Origin: Candidatus Uhrbacteria bacterium
Lineage (GTDB): Bacteria > Patescibacteriota > Patescibacteriia > UBA9934 > GWF2-40-263
Assembly: GCA_018700535.1 (NCBI GenBank)
Contig: JABITQ010000089.1
Coordinates: 1 to 6,221 of the forward strand
Reading direction: 5' to 3'
Length of the DNA: 6,221 nucleotides
In this document: one piece after another, positions 1-5,662 of the stretch
Layout of the letters: each line of letters starts with the position of its first letter
Numbering within the stretch: position 1 is the first letter of the stretch
Made by a program: the position numbers and the translations under genes
Notes under the pieces: model-generated
Seen by the model: the letters and a program-made list of their open reading frames with translations, nothing else
Told to the model about the DNA's origin: nothing
Database searches by the model: none

Positions 1-135
1 GCTGCTGGTGATGACTCAAAGGTAAACAAGGCAAAGAGCTTGCTTACACAGGGAATCATCGGACTCGTGATCATTGTTGCTGCTTACGCAATCGCAAACT
101 TCGTAATCGATTCATTGATCTCAGCTGCAGGATAG
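1..135 (+). CDS. Pilin-like TrbC/VirB2-type small membrane protein, C-terminal end (5' partial)
   Basis: The frame is open from base 1 and ends at TAG 133-135, giving the last 44 residues. The visible part starts with a short charged stretch (GDDSKVNKAK). A hydrophobic segment of about 23 residues follows (GIIGLVIIVAAYAIANFVID...), and the protein ends in a short SAAG tail. A charged loop before a final membrane helix containing the A-Y-A-I-x-N-F-V-I pattern is typical of the small pilin-like proteins (TrbC/VirB2-like, 'Mbov_0395-type') abundant in Patescibacteria. Members of that family usually have a signal peptide or first helix upstream, which is outside this window. Such proteins are thought to form conjugation- or secretion-type pilus subunits in the membrane. 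The function here is inferred from this pattern alone, and another two-helix membrane protein is possible. A strong terminator starts 15 nt after the stop, so this is the last gene of its transcript. Confidence 0.6.
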   Translation, partial: AAGDDSKVNKAKSLLTQGIIGLVIIVAAYAIANFVIDSLISAAG

Positions 136-150
136 TCAACACAAAAGTTA

Positions 151-176
151 AAACCCGGCTTCCTGCCGGGTTTTTT
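151..176 (+). terminator. Rho-independent terminator of the pilin-like gene
   Basis: A perfect 9-bp stem (AAACCCGGC 151-159 with GCCGGGTTT 165-173) encloses a TTCCT loop. A run of T (171-176) continues the 3' arm. It begins 15 nt after the pilin stop codon. On the opposite strand the stem is followed only by TTTTAACTTTTG, so reverse activity would be weaker. Confidence 0.9.
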
Positions 177-180
177 GTTT

Positions 181-239
181 GCAAAAGCAAAAGCCCCTCG
201 GTGCGCCACGATCCAAATGGATCGGGCACAACGAGAGGC
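181..239 (-). terminator. Hairpin terminator after the secreted-protein gene
   Basis: Read on the - strand, GCCTCTCG (239-232) pairs with CGAGGGGC (200-193). Inside it GTGC (229-226) pairs with GCAC (204-201), and CGATCC (224-219) pairs with GGATCG (214-209) around an ATTT loop. The stem is followed by TTTTGCTTTTGC. The single non-Watson-Crick position in the outer stem is a G-U pair in the - strand RNA but an A-C mismatch in the + strand RNA, which shows the working direction. It begins 8 nt after the stop at 248. Confidence 0.8.
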
Positions 240-247
240 CTCGTACG

Positions 248-1078
248 TTACGAACAGGCTCGTCCACCTGCCGCAATGTTGGTACGCATCCCACCGGGAC
301 TTGTACCAATGCAAGATTTTCCTTTCTGAAACCCTGATGCAGGTTTCCAGACCGGCACGTCCTCGTAATGAGTGTCATCAATCTGCACTCGCTCATAGTT
401 ACCTGACCTCTTTAGCCAGTAGAACTCGAGCTCCTCATCGGTACGCCACGTCAGATACAGACTGTGATGCAGCTTTGCATCAACCGCATAGACCGGCATG
501 GAGTCAGTTTCGCCATCCTTATTGAGGTCAGCGTAAATGACTTCGAACCCAGTAGGATCCGTTCCGTGCCTGACAGCAATCGAGCACCAGCTGTCTGGAC
601 TCGGTGAGCAAGGGCGACCATCTTTCATGATCACCAACCTCACTTGAGCTGAGCTGGGAGCCCATCGATTCGTCGCGTTTGGCAAGTTCTTGTACCAGAG
701 TCGGTTGTCCTGAATCAATCCTTTGTACACCGACACGAGGTCGGTTGCACGCACCGTCTCATGCGCAACGCCACCGACATAGTCGTAGGATCGCTGAACA
801 GAGGCGGGCTCGGGGTCTGGTGTCGGAGCGGGCGTTGGTCTTGCAACCCGCGCTTCACTCGTCGGCATCTCTTCTTCCAGGATGGTCTTGGCCAGCTCTT
901 CACGAGCTGCCTCGTTCACCTTTGCGTTGCAGCTCCAGCGATCGAGGGTTTTGAGAATGCTAGGGTATTTCACCTGACACACCCGGATACGCTTGGCCCG
1001 CTCAAACTCGATCTCCTGCTCGGTCATTGCCGAAGCAGAGTTCACGAGGAGGGCGAGGAGGAAAATGATTGAGGTCAT
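248..1078 (-). CDS. Secreted protein with six cysteines and a DxNxDGxxD calcium-loop-like motif
   Basis: The 276-residue product has a signal peptide at residues 1-17 (MTSIIFLLALLVNSASA), with cleavage likely after SASA. A charged helical segment follows (about 18-75), with C34 and C50. Next is a proline-rich linker (81-91, PTPAPTPDPEP) and then a folded C-terminal domain (about 95-276). This domain holds D184-x-N186-x-D188-G189-x-x-D192, the pattern of an EF-hand or dockerin-type Ca2+ loop. The six mature cysteines (34, 50, 157, 165, 256, 275) are an even number, which fits disulfides outside the cytoplasm. I do not recognise the family. The ATG at 1078 has an AAAGGA ribosome site 7 nt upstream and starts directly at the signal peptide, so it is preferred to the in-frame TTG at 1111. 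The gene lies 86 nt after the lipoprotein gene with no promoter apparent between them, so the two are probably co-transcribed. Secretion is well supported; calcium binding is an inference from a single motif. Confidence 0.85.
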   Translation of the reverse strand: MTSIIFLLALLVNSASAMTEQEIEFERAKRIRVCQVKYPSILKTLDRWSCNAKVNEAAREELAKTILEEEMPTSEARVARPTPAPTPDPEPASVQRSYDYVGGVAHETVRATDLVSVYKGLIQDNRLWYKNLPNATNRWAPSSAQVRLVIMKDGRPCSPSPDSWCSIAVRHGTDPTGFEVIYADLNKDGETDSMPVYAVDAKLHHSLYLTWRTDEELEFYWLKRSGNYERVQIDDTHYEDVPVWKPASGFQKGKSCIGTSPGGMRTNIAAGGRACS

Positions 1079-1085
1079 GGGAAAG

Positions 1086-1091
1086 TCCTTT
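1086..1091 (-). promoter_or_regulatory. Ribosome binding site deciding the start at 1078
   Basis: On the - strand this reads AAAGGA, 7 nt before the ATG at 1078. It selects that ATG, which also begins at the signal peptide, over the upstream TTG at 1111. Confidence 0.75.
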
Positions 1092-1116
1092 GTGTTGGGA
1101 AGGCCGAGCAATACTC

Positions 1117-1165
1117 GACCACGAAATGATTCGTGGTCAGCACGCGGGGAAATCCCGGACTGACC
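1117..1165 (-). other. Two overlapping, mutually exclusive intergenic hairpins
   Basis: The first hairpin pairs GACCACGAA and TTCGTGGTC (1117-1125 with 1130-1138) around a 4-nt loop, a perfect 9-bp stem. The second pairs GGTCAG and CTGACC (1135-1140 with 1160-1165), with an inner CGGG/CCCG helix (1145-1148 with 1154-1157). The two share bases 1135-1138, so they cannot both form. They fill the gap between the lipoprotein stop and the secreted-protein gene. No T-run follows either hairpin, so they are not an ordinary terminator. They may stabilise or separate the two messages, but no function can be read directly. Confidence 0.6.
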
Positions 1166-1641
1166 TATGGGCTAATTCGACCGTCGAGATAGACGTCTGC
1201 ATCTCGCAGACATGCATCAGCCTCCGAAGAGGTTGTTGGCCGACCTGACTCCGGACACTTGGCGTCCGGATTGTACTCCGCCGCAGCAGGTGCCAAGGGT
1301 GGCAACGTGCCGCGACTCATCCTTCGACCGAGCACAGGCAGCGAGCTGACGGGCACCATCGGCACCCCTCCTCTGCCACCAACCACCACCACTCCGCCCG
1401 AAGACGTGTAGCTGTGGCCAACATTTACTCGAGCGTTGTCCGTCGACACTGATGCCGACATCCCTCGCTCGACTGCCTGCGCAGCAAGATCGTAGGGCTG
1501 CTCATCGACAGCACCCAGAATCTGAGTTGCTCCACGAGCACCGCCACTGAACTCGACCACCGTGCCATCATCTTTTCTGACACTCATGGTTGCACATGCT
1601 GAGAACAGCGTAGCGCACAAAATCATCATGCTTCGTCGCAT
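1165..1641 (-). CDS. Predicted lipoprotein of unknown function
   Basis: The 158-residue product begins with two arginines and a short hydrophobic stretch that ends in a lipobox-like F-S-A-C16. It is probably cleaved before C16 and anchored by a lipid. The mature part has a charged start (SVRKDDGTVVEFSGGARG), a segment LGAVDEQPYDLAAQAVERG (about 42-60) and a flexible glycine/valine-rich stretch (SSGGVVVVGGRGG, 80-92). A proline-rich stretch follows (94-118), and the C-terminus carries C129 and C144, which could form one disulfide. I do not recognise a family. The start has a strong AGGAG site 5 nt upstream. It is the first gene of a two-gene unit with the secreted cysteine protein, transcribed from the promoter at 1872-1844 through a structured leader of about 195 nt. 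The -3 position of the lipobox is Phe rather than the usual Leu, so lipidation is probable but not certain. Confidence 0.82.
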   Translation of the reverse strand: MRRSMMILCATLFSACATMSVRKDDGTVVEFSGGARGATQILGAVDEQPYDLAAQAVERGMSASVSTDNARVNVGHSYTSSGGVVVVGGRGGVPMVPVSSLPVLGRRMSRGTLPPLAPAAAEYNPDAKCPESGRPTTSSEADACLRDADVYLDGRISP

Positions 1642-1646
1642 CTTGT

Positions 1647-1651
1647 CTCCT
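1647..1651 (-). promoter_or_regulatory. Ribosome binding site of the lipoprotein gene
   Basis: AGGAG on the - strand, 5 nt before the ATG at 1641. It is an unambiguous Shine-Dalgarno site, unlike the start regions of the redox block. Confidence 0.8.
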
Positions 1652-1661
1652 GGGTTGAAGT

Positions 1662-1687
1662 CGCTTAGACGCAGATAACGTCTAGCG
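1662..1687 (-). other. Leader hairpin just upstream of the lipoprotein ribosome site
   Basis: CGTCTAGCG (1679-1687) is complementary to 1662-1671 with one bulged T, giving a 9-bp stem with a 7-nt loop (1672-1678). It ends 10 nt before the AGGAG of the lipoprotein gene and lies inside the predicted 5' leader. It could influence ribosome access; that is an inference. Confidence 0.5.
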
Positions 1688-1696
1688 TCGAACGGT

Positions 1697-1732
1697 CACC
1701 TAACCGCTCAACGCTATCCGCTATCCGCTCCC
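1697..1732 (+). repeat. Heptad array of CCGCTNN type, isolated copy
   Basis: A 7-bp period is visible: CCGCTCA (1704-1710), ACGCTAT (1711-1717), CCGCTAT (1718-1724), CCGCTCC (1725-1731), preceded by a degenerate unit CACCTAA (1697-1703). The last 12 bases, CTATCCGCTCCC, are identical to the core of the repeats around the four-helix-bundle gene near the right end. No gene of that kind is present here. The array lies in the leader of the lipoprotein transcript. Confidence 0.7.
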
Positions 1733-1740
1733 ACAAAGAA

Positions 1741-1820
1741 ACAGAAAAGGCATTAGTATCGAGGGGATTCTTGAATCTCTTGCGAAATTCAAGACATACT
1801 AATGCCGTTTCTGTCCCCTC
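1741..1820 (-). other. Large nested inverted repeat with a potential pseudoknot
   Basis: The outer arms 1741-1759 and 1796-1814 are complementary at 18 of 19 positions. Inside them TCTTGAAT (1769-1776) pairs perfectly with ATTCAAGA (1787-1794) around a 10-nt loop. The internal bulge contains GAGGGGA (1761-1767), which is exactly complementary to TCCCCTC (1814-1820) directly outside the outer arm. The region lies downstream of the promoter at 1872-1844, so it should be transcribed as part of the lipoprotein leader. On the - strand the outer stem is followed by a pyrimidine-rich stretch (TTTTCTGTTTCTTT). Two readings fit. One is a structured regulatory leader or attenuator. The other is a non-autonomous mobile element end, because the order guide, hairpin, complementary cleavage site resembles IS200/IS605 or REP (RAYT) ends. 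The sequence alone does not decide between them. Confidence 0.65.
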
Positions 1821-1843
1821 ATAGGACTAAATTGTTACATGAG

Positions 1844-1872
1844 AATATACCATAAAATCAGGGTTTTGTCAA
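1844..1872 (-). promoter_or_regulatory. Sigma70-type promoter of the lipoprotein/secreted-protein unit
   Basis: On the - strand TTGACA (1872-1867) is a perfect -35 box. A 17-bp spacer and TATATT (1849-1844) follow, the latter preceded by TGG, which could act as an extended -10. Transcription should start near 1837, giving a leader of about 195 nt before the lipoprotein ATG. It lies just after the terminator of the upstream membrane-protein gene, so the two-gene unit is independently expressed. Confidence 0.8.
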
Positions 1873-1904
1873 TGGTTAAAGGCTGTAAATGGGGCTAAAC
1901 TAGG

Positions 1905-1969
1905 CTTTTTTGTAAAACAAGAGCCGGTACCCAACATGCCTCCAGATGGAGAACAAGTTGGACACCGGC
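1905..1969 (-). terminator. Compound hairpin, probable terminator of the membrane-protein gene
   Basis: On the - strand GCCGGT (1969-1964) pairs with ACCGGC (1928-1923) and CCAAC (1961-1957) pairs with GTTGG (1935-1931) across a 2x2 mismatch. An inner CTCC/GGAG hairpin lies at 1951-1940. The stem is followed by TCTTGTTTTACAAAAAAG. It lies about 30 nt after the stop at 1998. The T-run is imperfect and the loop is large, so efficiency is uncertain. Confidence 0.6.
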
Positions 1970-1997
1970 CATGCGTCTCGCTGCGTGCGAGTTGAGG

Positions 1998-4196
1998 CTA
2001 TTTACAGCCTCGCCCTTTTCGGATGTGAGGCGGAACATCCTTACCGCACCGATCCACACTCGAGGTGCGAACCAGTTTTGTCTGCACAACAGGCCTCCCT
2101 GTCACACGCCTCTCTTTGGTGCTGCGGTACTCTGTGCCATCCGCCTTCGTTGTCACCTTCTCTCTCTTGGAAGAACCCGTTGCCGCATCCACCGTGGTGA
2201 CATCTGTCTTCTCGACCGTGCGGTTGAACAACGACCCCATCTGAGCACGTTCGGAAGGCGGGGCCCAACGAACAAAGCAGAAGAGGCTGATCAGAGCCAT
2301 GACACCAGAGACCACTGCAAAGCCGCGAAGCTTGGGAGTGCGGACGACCGGATTGCCGTCACTGTCTCTGAAGTACTTGACCCCTTTCCACTGCGCAACA
2401 CCAAGCCCGGTTGTGACGAGAGCGAAAACAATCGTCATCACCAGGTATTGGTTGCCATGCTCCATGATACTCCGGACAATGCCCAAAGCCATGAAGACAA
2501 GACCTGCGCCCGTCAAAAACTCACCGGTGTACGTCTGGATCACACCACTGATCACAATCATGACCATCGGGATTCCACCGAACACCTTCATGATAGTGAT
2601 CATCTTCTCAGCAGCGAGTGCCTCAGCAACATATCCACGCTTGGCTACAACCAGACCAAATGCTCCACCCAAGCCAACGAAGACCAGTCCGAGAACTGCA
2701 ATTCGTTGATTGAGAGGGAGACCGATCCAGACGAGCTGGATCATGATCCCACCGTAGACCAAAGTAAACGCGGCGATTTGCCTGGACAGGTTCTTCCACC
2801 AGGTGCTCTTTGCGCTTGCACTTCTGAAAATCCCACCGAAGGGGATGTCGAGAAGAGGCAAGAACCAGGTGACCGCGAAGAAGATGATCGTCCCCTCAGC
2901 CAGCTTGAACATCGAGATGGCGACATTCGCCACACTCACCCCAGCGAGCATTCCGTTCCCGACCGCAGGCAGAGTGATCCCCTCCACAAATACTTCAACT
3001 CCCACCTTCGCAACGATTGCCATCGCCAGGAATGGAGCCCACAGCAGCGAACTTACGAGCAACGCACAGCACAAGGCCAGCACGAGATCGACTTTACGCG
3101 CCCGATTGAACACCGAAATGATCACTCGAAGCGCTTTATTCTGCCACCCAAGCTCACACCCCAGAAAGGTGCGAATGACCCCTACTACCGAATCCAGGTC
3201 CTCACGCTCGAGCCAAAGCCGCCCACTGTCACGACCCCTGACGAACGAAACGAGGCCCGAAAGCATCTCGTTAATGTCCGAAGGGCTGACCTTTTGATTG
3301 GCCAGATCTTCAAAGAAGTCGCGGTAGAGCGTGCGCTCAAACCACGGCAACTTCGAGACAGTCATCGAGCAAGCAACCAACAGCTCCCTGACCTCCGTAT
3401 CAATGGAAGCCGCCCACCCCTTTTTGGGAGCGAGTAGTTCCTTGATCAACCCAATGTCAGCATGGCTGGCACCGAGCGTCGCAAGGGCACGGGGATCTGA
3501 GGAAGCGCGCTTCCACGGGAAGGGCTTTGCAGGAACCGTACGAGTCGGCCGCCTGCCACCTTTTTGAGAACTCCCGTATGACTCAGTTCGTTCACCATTC
3601 CTAGCATCCCAAGCATCCTGCTCTGCATTGTACGCTTCGTGGTAAACCACGGGCGTACCATCAGAGTTGAACTCAAGCAGTCCAGAGACTTGATCGAGTG
3701 CCTGCACCGCGATCACTCCTTTGGGGGAGCGAACGAGACGATCAAGCACACCTGTACGATCAGCTGGATCGACGACAGCCCTGGGGTCAACCTGGGCTTG
3801 GTCGAGCCAATCTTCCGCCAGATCACTGATGGAATCCCCGGCACCGATCACAAACGCTGGAAGCGAACCGAGGATCGCACGGACACCCATGGCGAAAACA
3901 GAATTGTCATCGGCCATGAACGAACGAGCAAAGTCCTTCTTCGTGATCACATGCGCAAGAGCGATAGCGATCATGTGAGGCGCTTGCGAGATACCGGGAA
4001 CCTTTTTCAAGGCACCTTTGATATCCCTCATGATACGACCATTCTGAGTCACGGATAGAAAGCCCGCAAAGACACCATCGCGTGAGGAACCTCCTTGGCT
4101 CCGCACCCTGTTGACGGCTGCAGTCAGCTCATCTCGAACATTCCGCTCAACCGTCTCATCGATGATCAACTTCGCGAAGCTGTGATTTTCACTCAT
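1998..4196 (-). CDS. Large orphan membrane protein with about nine transmembrane segments
   Basis: The 732-residue product is not recognised. Residues 1-365 are soluble in character and rich in charged residues, with a low-complexity polar stretch around 195-225. About nine hydrophobic segments follow, at roughly 369-395, 408-430, 435-450, 473-492, 498-517, 531-554, 559-575, 583-600 and 624-643. A polar, basic, Thr/Lys/Arg-rich tail (about 645-732) carries C717 and C731. There is no signal peptide and no ATPase, transporter or protease motif that I can name. The ATG at 4196 is chosen because AGGAG lies 6 nt upstream. The open frame extends another 63 codons to a TTG at 4385, but that TTG is itself the -35 box of the promoter. 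The gene has its own promoter, a leader of about 150 nt and a downstream hairpin. The neighbouring lipoprotein and secreted protein suggest an envelope-associated role; this is inferred from context only. Confidence 0.85.
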   Translation of the reverse strand: MSENHSFAKLIIDETVERNVRDELTAAVNRVRSQGGSSRDGVFAGFLSVTQNGRIMRDIKGALKKVPGISQAPHMIAIALAHVITKKDFARSFMADDNSVFAMGVRAILGSLPAFVIGAGDSISDLAEDWLDQAQVDPRAVVDPADRTGVLDRLVRSPKGVIAVQALDQVSGLLEFNSDGTPVVYHEAYNAEQDAWDARNGERTESYGSSQKGGRRPTRTVPAKPFPWKRASSDPRALATLGASHADIGLIKELLAPKKGWAASIDTEVRELLVACSMTVSKLPWFERTLYRDFFEDLANQKVSPSDINEMLSGLVSFVRGRDSGRLWLEREDLDSVVGVIRTFLGCELGWQNKALRVIISVFNRARKVDLVLALCCALLVSSLLWAPFLAMAIVAKVGVEVFVEGITLPAVGNGMLAGVSVANVAISMFKLAEGTIIFFAVTWFLPLLDIPFGGIFRSASAKSTWWKNLSRQIAAFTLVYGGIMIQLVWIGLPLNQRIAVLGLVFVGLGGAFGLVVAKRGYVAEALAAEKMITIMKVFGGIPMVMIVISGVIQTYTGEFLTGAGLVFMALGIVRSIMEHGNQYLVMTIVFALVTTGLGVAQWKGVKYFRDSDGNPVVRTPKLRGFAVVSGVMALISLFCFVRWAPPSERAQMGSLFNRTVEKTDVTTVDAATGSSKREKVTTKADGTEYRSTKERRVTGRPVVQTKLVRTSSVDRCGKDVPPHIRKGRGCK

Positions 4197-4202
4197 GTGT
4201 AT

Positions 4203-4207
4203 CTCCT
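4203..4207 (-). promoter_or_regulatory. Ribosome binding site deciding the membrane-protein start
   Basis: AGGAG on the - strand, 6 nt before the ATG at 4196. It excludes the 63-codon upstream extension of the open frame. A small GGCT/AGCC hairpin lies just upstream (about 4216-4226). Confidence 0.8.
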
Positions 4208-4356
4208 GTGCACGGGCTATTAGCCTCGCGTCTTTGGGGTTTTTTCTCGAACAAAACGCAACACCAGACAACTCCAAGGTTTCACCCTCAAAATCATCCA
4301 ATACTACGGAAAAACCTTCTATTAGGCGGGCGTTAGCGCGCACAGAAGAAGAGAGA

Positions 4357-4385
4357 TTTATAGCATATTTTTGAGGAAAAGTCAA
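4357..4385 (-). promoter_or_regulatory. Sigma70-type promoter of the membrane-protein gene
   Basis: On the - strand TTGACT (4385-4380), a 17-bp spacer and TATAAA (4362-4357) form a near-consensus promoter. The expected start near 4350 leaves a leader of about 150 nt before the ATG at 4196. The leader contains a 25-codon reading frame (ATG 4297 to TAA 4220) without a clear ribosome site. Confidence 0.8.
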
Positions 4386-4407
4386 CCATTAGTGACAAGA
4401 AATACCA

Positions 4408-4436
4408 AAAAAAGCCCCTGAATTAGAGGCTTTTTT
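4408..4436 (-). terminator. Rho-independent terminator of the FAD reductase gene
   Basis: The - strand RNA forms GCCUCU (4430-4425), loop AAUUC, AGGGGC (4419-4414), followed by seven U and flanked by six A, so the stem can extend into A-U pairs. The inner pair 4427/4417 is G-U on this strand but a mismatch on the other, which indicates the reductase direction. The T-runs on both sides could also allow weaker + strand termination. It starts 11 nt after the stop at 4447. Confidence 0.9.
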
Positions 4437-4446
4437 GAATGTGTTG

Positions 4447-5634
4447 CTAATTGTTGACACTCTTGATCACCTCCTCTGCAGAGCGCTTTTCTTTGATTCC
4501 GTCCGTGATTGGCTTTCTGTCCGTATTGCGACCAATCATCACACCACCAACCACTTTTCCATCGCGCTCATACACTTGAGTCACCCCACCAGCGTCAGCT
4601 GATCCGATCACATGAACCTTGTCTACAGCATCCTTATCAACATCACCCACAAAGATCATTTCAAGTCCGAGCGTATTAATCGAGTAGGAAGAGACGAGTT
4701 CGAACGGAGTTTTTGTGCCAGCCATGTTCTGTGCCACAGCTCTCCCCTGGCTCATCGCGTTCATCCAGTTTTTAACATTGAGATGACGTCCAGCAATCGA
4801 GTCATAAAACTCAGCGACGTCACCTGCGGTAAAAATGTTTTCAATATTTGTTTCAAGATACTCATTCGCCTTCACACCATTCCCCGTCTCAACACCAGCC
4901 TCACTAAGGTAAGAGAAATCTGGCGTAACGCCGATACCGACACCCAGCATTGAACAAGGATGCTCGCCAGCTGTTGTGACAAAGCCTTCAAGCTGCGTCT
5001 CACCGGTCAGGCTTACAAGATCTGCTGACACATGCACCTCAACCCCCTCTTTAACCAAATGGTCGTTGATCAACTTCCCCGCCTCTGCCTCAAGCACACG
5101 TGACCAAAAATGTTTTCCACGGAATGCAATCGTTGTCGGCATTTCAAAATGACGAAAGAGGTTCAAGTACTCACAAGCAATAAACCCTCCCCCATAAATT
5201 CCACCTCTTGCACCATGCGGTAACTCGTTCAGTAATTGTGAAATGTGATCAGCGTCATCGAGCGTACGGAAGTAACTCACCCCACGAAGGTCATCGTCGA
5301 TCGTCCGCACCTCACCGCCTGTTGCGATTAAAAGTTTGTCGAATTCAAGCTCTCTTCCACCCGTCAACAAAACAAACTTATTTTTGACATCAAGCTTTTC
5401 AACCACGACACCTCTAAGCACATCGATATTCTGCTTGTAATACCAATCATCCTTTTTCAAAAAGATTCTCTCACGAGGCACCTTTCCTTTGATGAGATGA
5501 GGTAACAAAACTCTTGAATACAACGAGTGATGCTCTTCAGAAACAAGAGTGATCTCAGCTTCTGTATCTAATTTTCGAAGGTATTCAGCAGCTGTCGTTC
5601 CAGCTACACCTCCGCCGATTATTATAAATTTCAT
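4447..5634 (-). CDS. FAD-dependent NAD(P)H oxidoreductase, rubredoxin/ferredoxin reductase-like
   Basis: The 395-residue product has the full two-dinucleotide-domain plan of the pyridine nucleotide oxidoreductases. An N-terminal FAD-binding GGGVAGTTAAEYLRK lies at 7-21. Y39-x-R41-V-L-L-P resembles the FAD-side motif of NirB and rubredoxin reductases. LLIATGG is at 101-107 and a second glycine motif, GGIYGGGFIACE, at 144-155. NIFTAGD is at 266-272, and NWMNAMSQGRAVA (289-301) matches the family's (H/N)WxxAxxQG segment. There is no redox-active CxxC, so it is not a disulfide reductase. It is expected to pass electrons from NAD(P)H through FAD to a small iron protein, and a ferredoxin gene lies just upstream. 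At the end of the second dinucleotide motif the usual acidic residue is replaced by F171-R172, which hints at NADPH use. The start at 5634 has no Shine-Dalgarno sequence; it lies 12 nt after the four-helix-bundle stop, and heptad-repeat DNA fills the gap. Family assignment is firm, partner and substrate are inferred. Confidence 0.92.
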   Translation of the reverse strand: MKFIIIGGGVAGTTAAEYLRKLDTEAEITLVSEEHHSLYSRVLLPHLIKGKVPRERIFLKKDDWYYKQNIDVLRGVVVEKLDVKNKFVLLTGGRELEFDKLLIATGGEVRTIDDDLRGVSYFRTLDDADHISQLLNELPHGARGGIYGGGFIACEYLNLFRHFEMPTTIAFRGKHFWSRVLEAEAGKLINDHLVKEGVEVHVSADLVSLTGETQLEGFVTTAGEHPCSMLGVGIGVTPDFSYLSEAGVETGNGVKANEYLETNIENIFTAGDVAEFYDSIAGRHLNVKNWMNAMSQGRAVAQNMAGTKTPFELVSSYSINTLGLEMIFVGDVDKDAVDKVHVIGSADAGGVTQVYERDGKVVGGVMIGRNTDRKPITDGIKEKRSAEEVIKSVNN

Positions 5635-5662
5635 AGCGTCTAGTTGTTAGCGGGGAGCGGAT
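5635..5662 (-). repeat. Heptad array between the reductase and four-helix-bundle genes
   Basis: On the + strand the units are AGCGTCT (5635-5641), AGTTGTT (5642-5648, degenerate), AGCGGGG (5649-5655) and AGCGGAT (5656-5662), all in one 7-bp phase. On the - strand this is the CCGCTNN repeat. It begins directly at the reductase ATG and supplies the last codons and the TAA stop of the four-helix-bundle gene. Confidence 0.7.

Noticed and set aside
151..239. One long regulatory RNA formed by the two adjacent hairpins
   Set aside because: Each hairpin is explained as the terminator of one of two convergent genes. The strand-specific G-U pair in the second supports that reading.
175..525. + strand open frame of 116 codons at the left end
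   Set aside because: It runs through the terminator region and antisense to the secreted protein, has no ribosome site, and its product shows no recognisable structure.
1079..1111. TTG start for the secreted protein
   Set aside because: It would place 11 extra residues before a clean signal peptide, and the AAAGGA site lies downstream of it, correctly spaced for the ATG at 1078.
1697..1732. CRISPR array or plasmid-origin iterons for the heptad repeats
   Set aside because: The unit is only 7 bp with no spacers, so it is not CRISPR. No replication initiator gene or origin features lie nearby.
1971..3437. A 488-codon open frame on the + strand opposite the membrane-protein gene
   Set aside because: Its product is a run of His, Asp, Arg and Ser-rich sequence with no domain or membrane pattern. 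The opposite strand has a coherent multi-segment membrane protein with promoter, ribosome site and terminator.
4197..4385. 63-codon N-terminal extension of the membrane protein from a TTG
   Set aside because: The TTG is the first three bases of the -35 box TTGACT, and a good AGGAG site serves the ATG at 4196. The extension is leader sequence that happens to be open.
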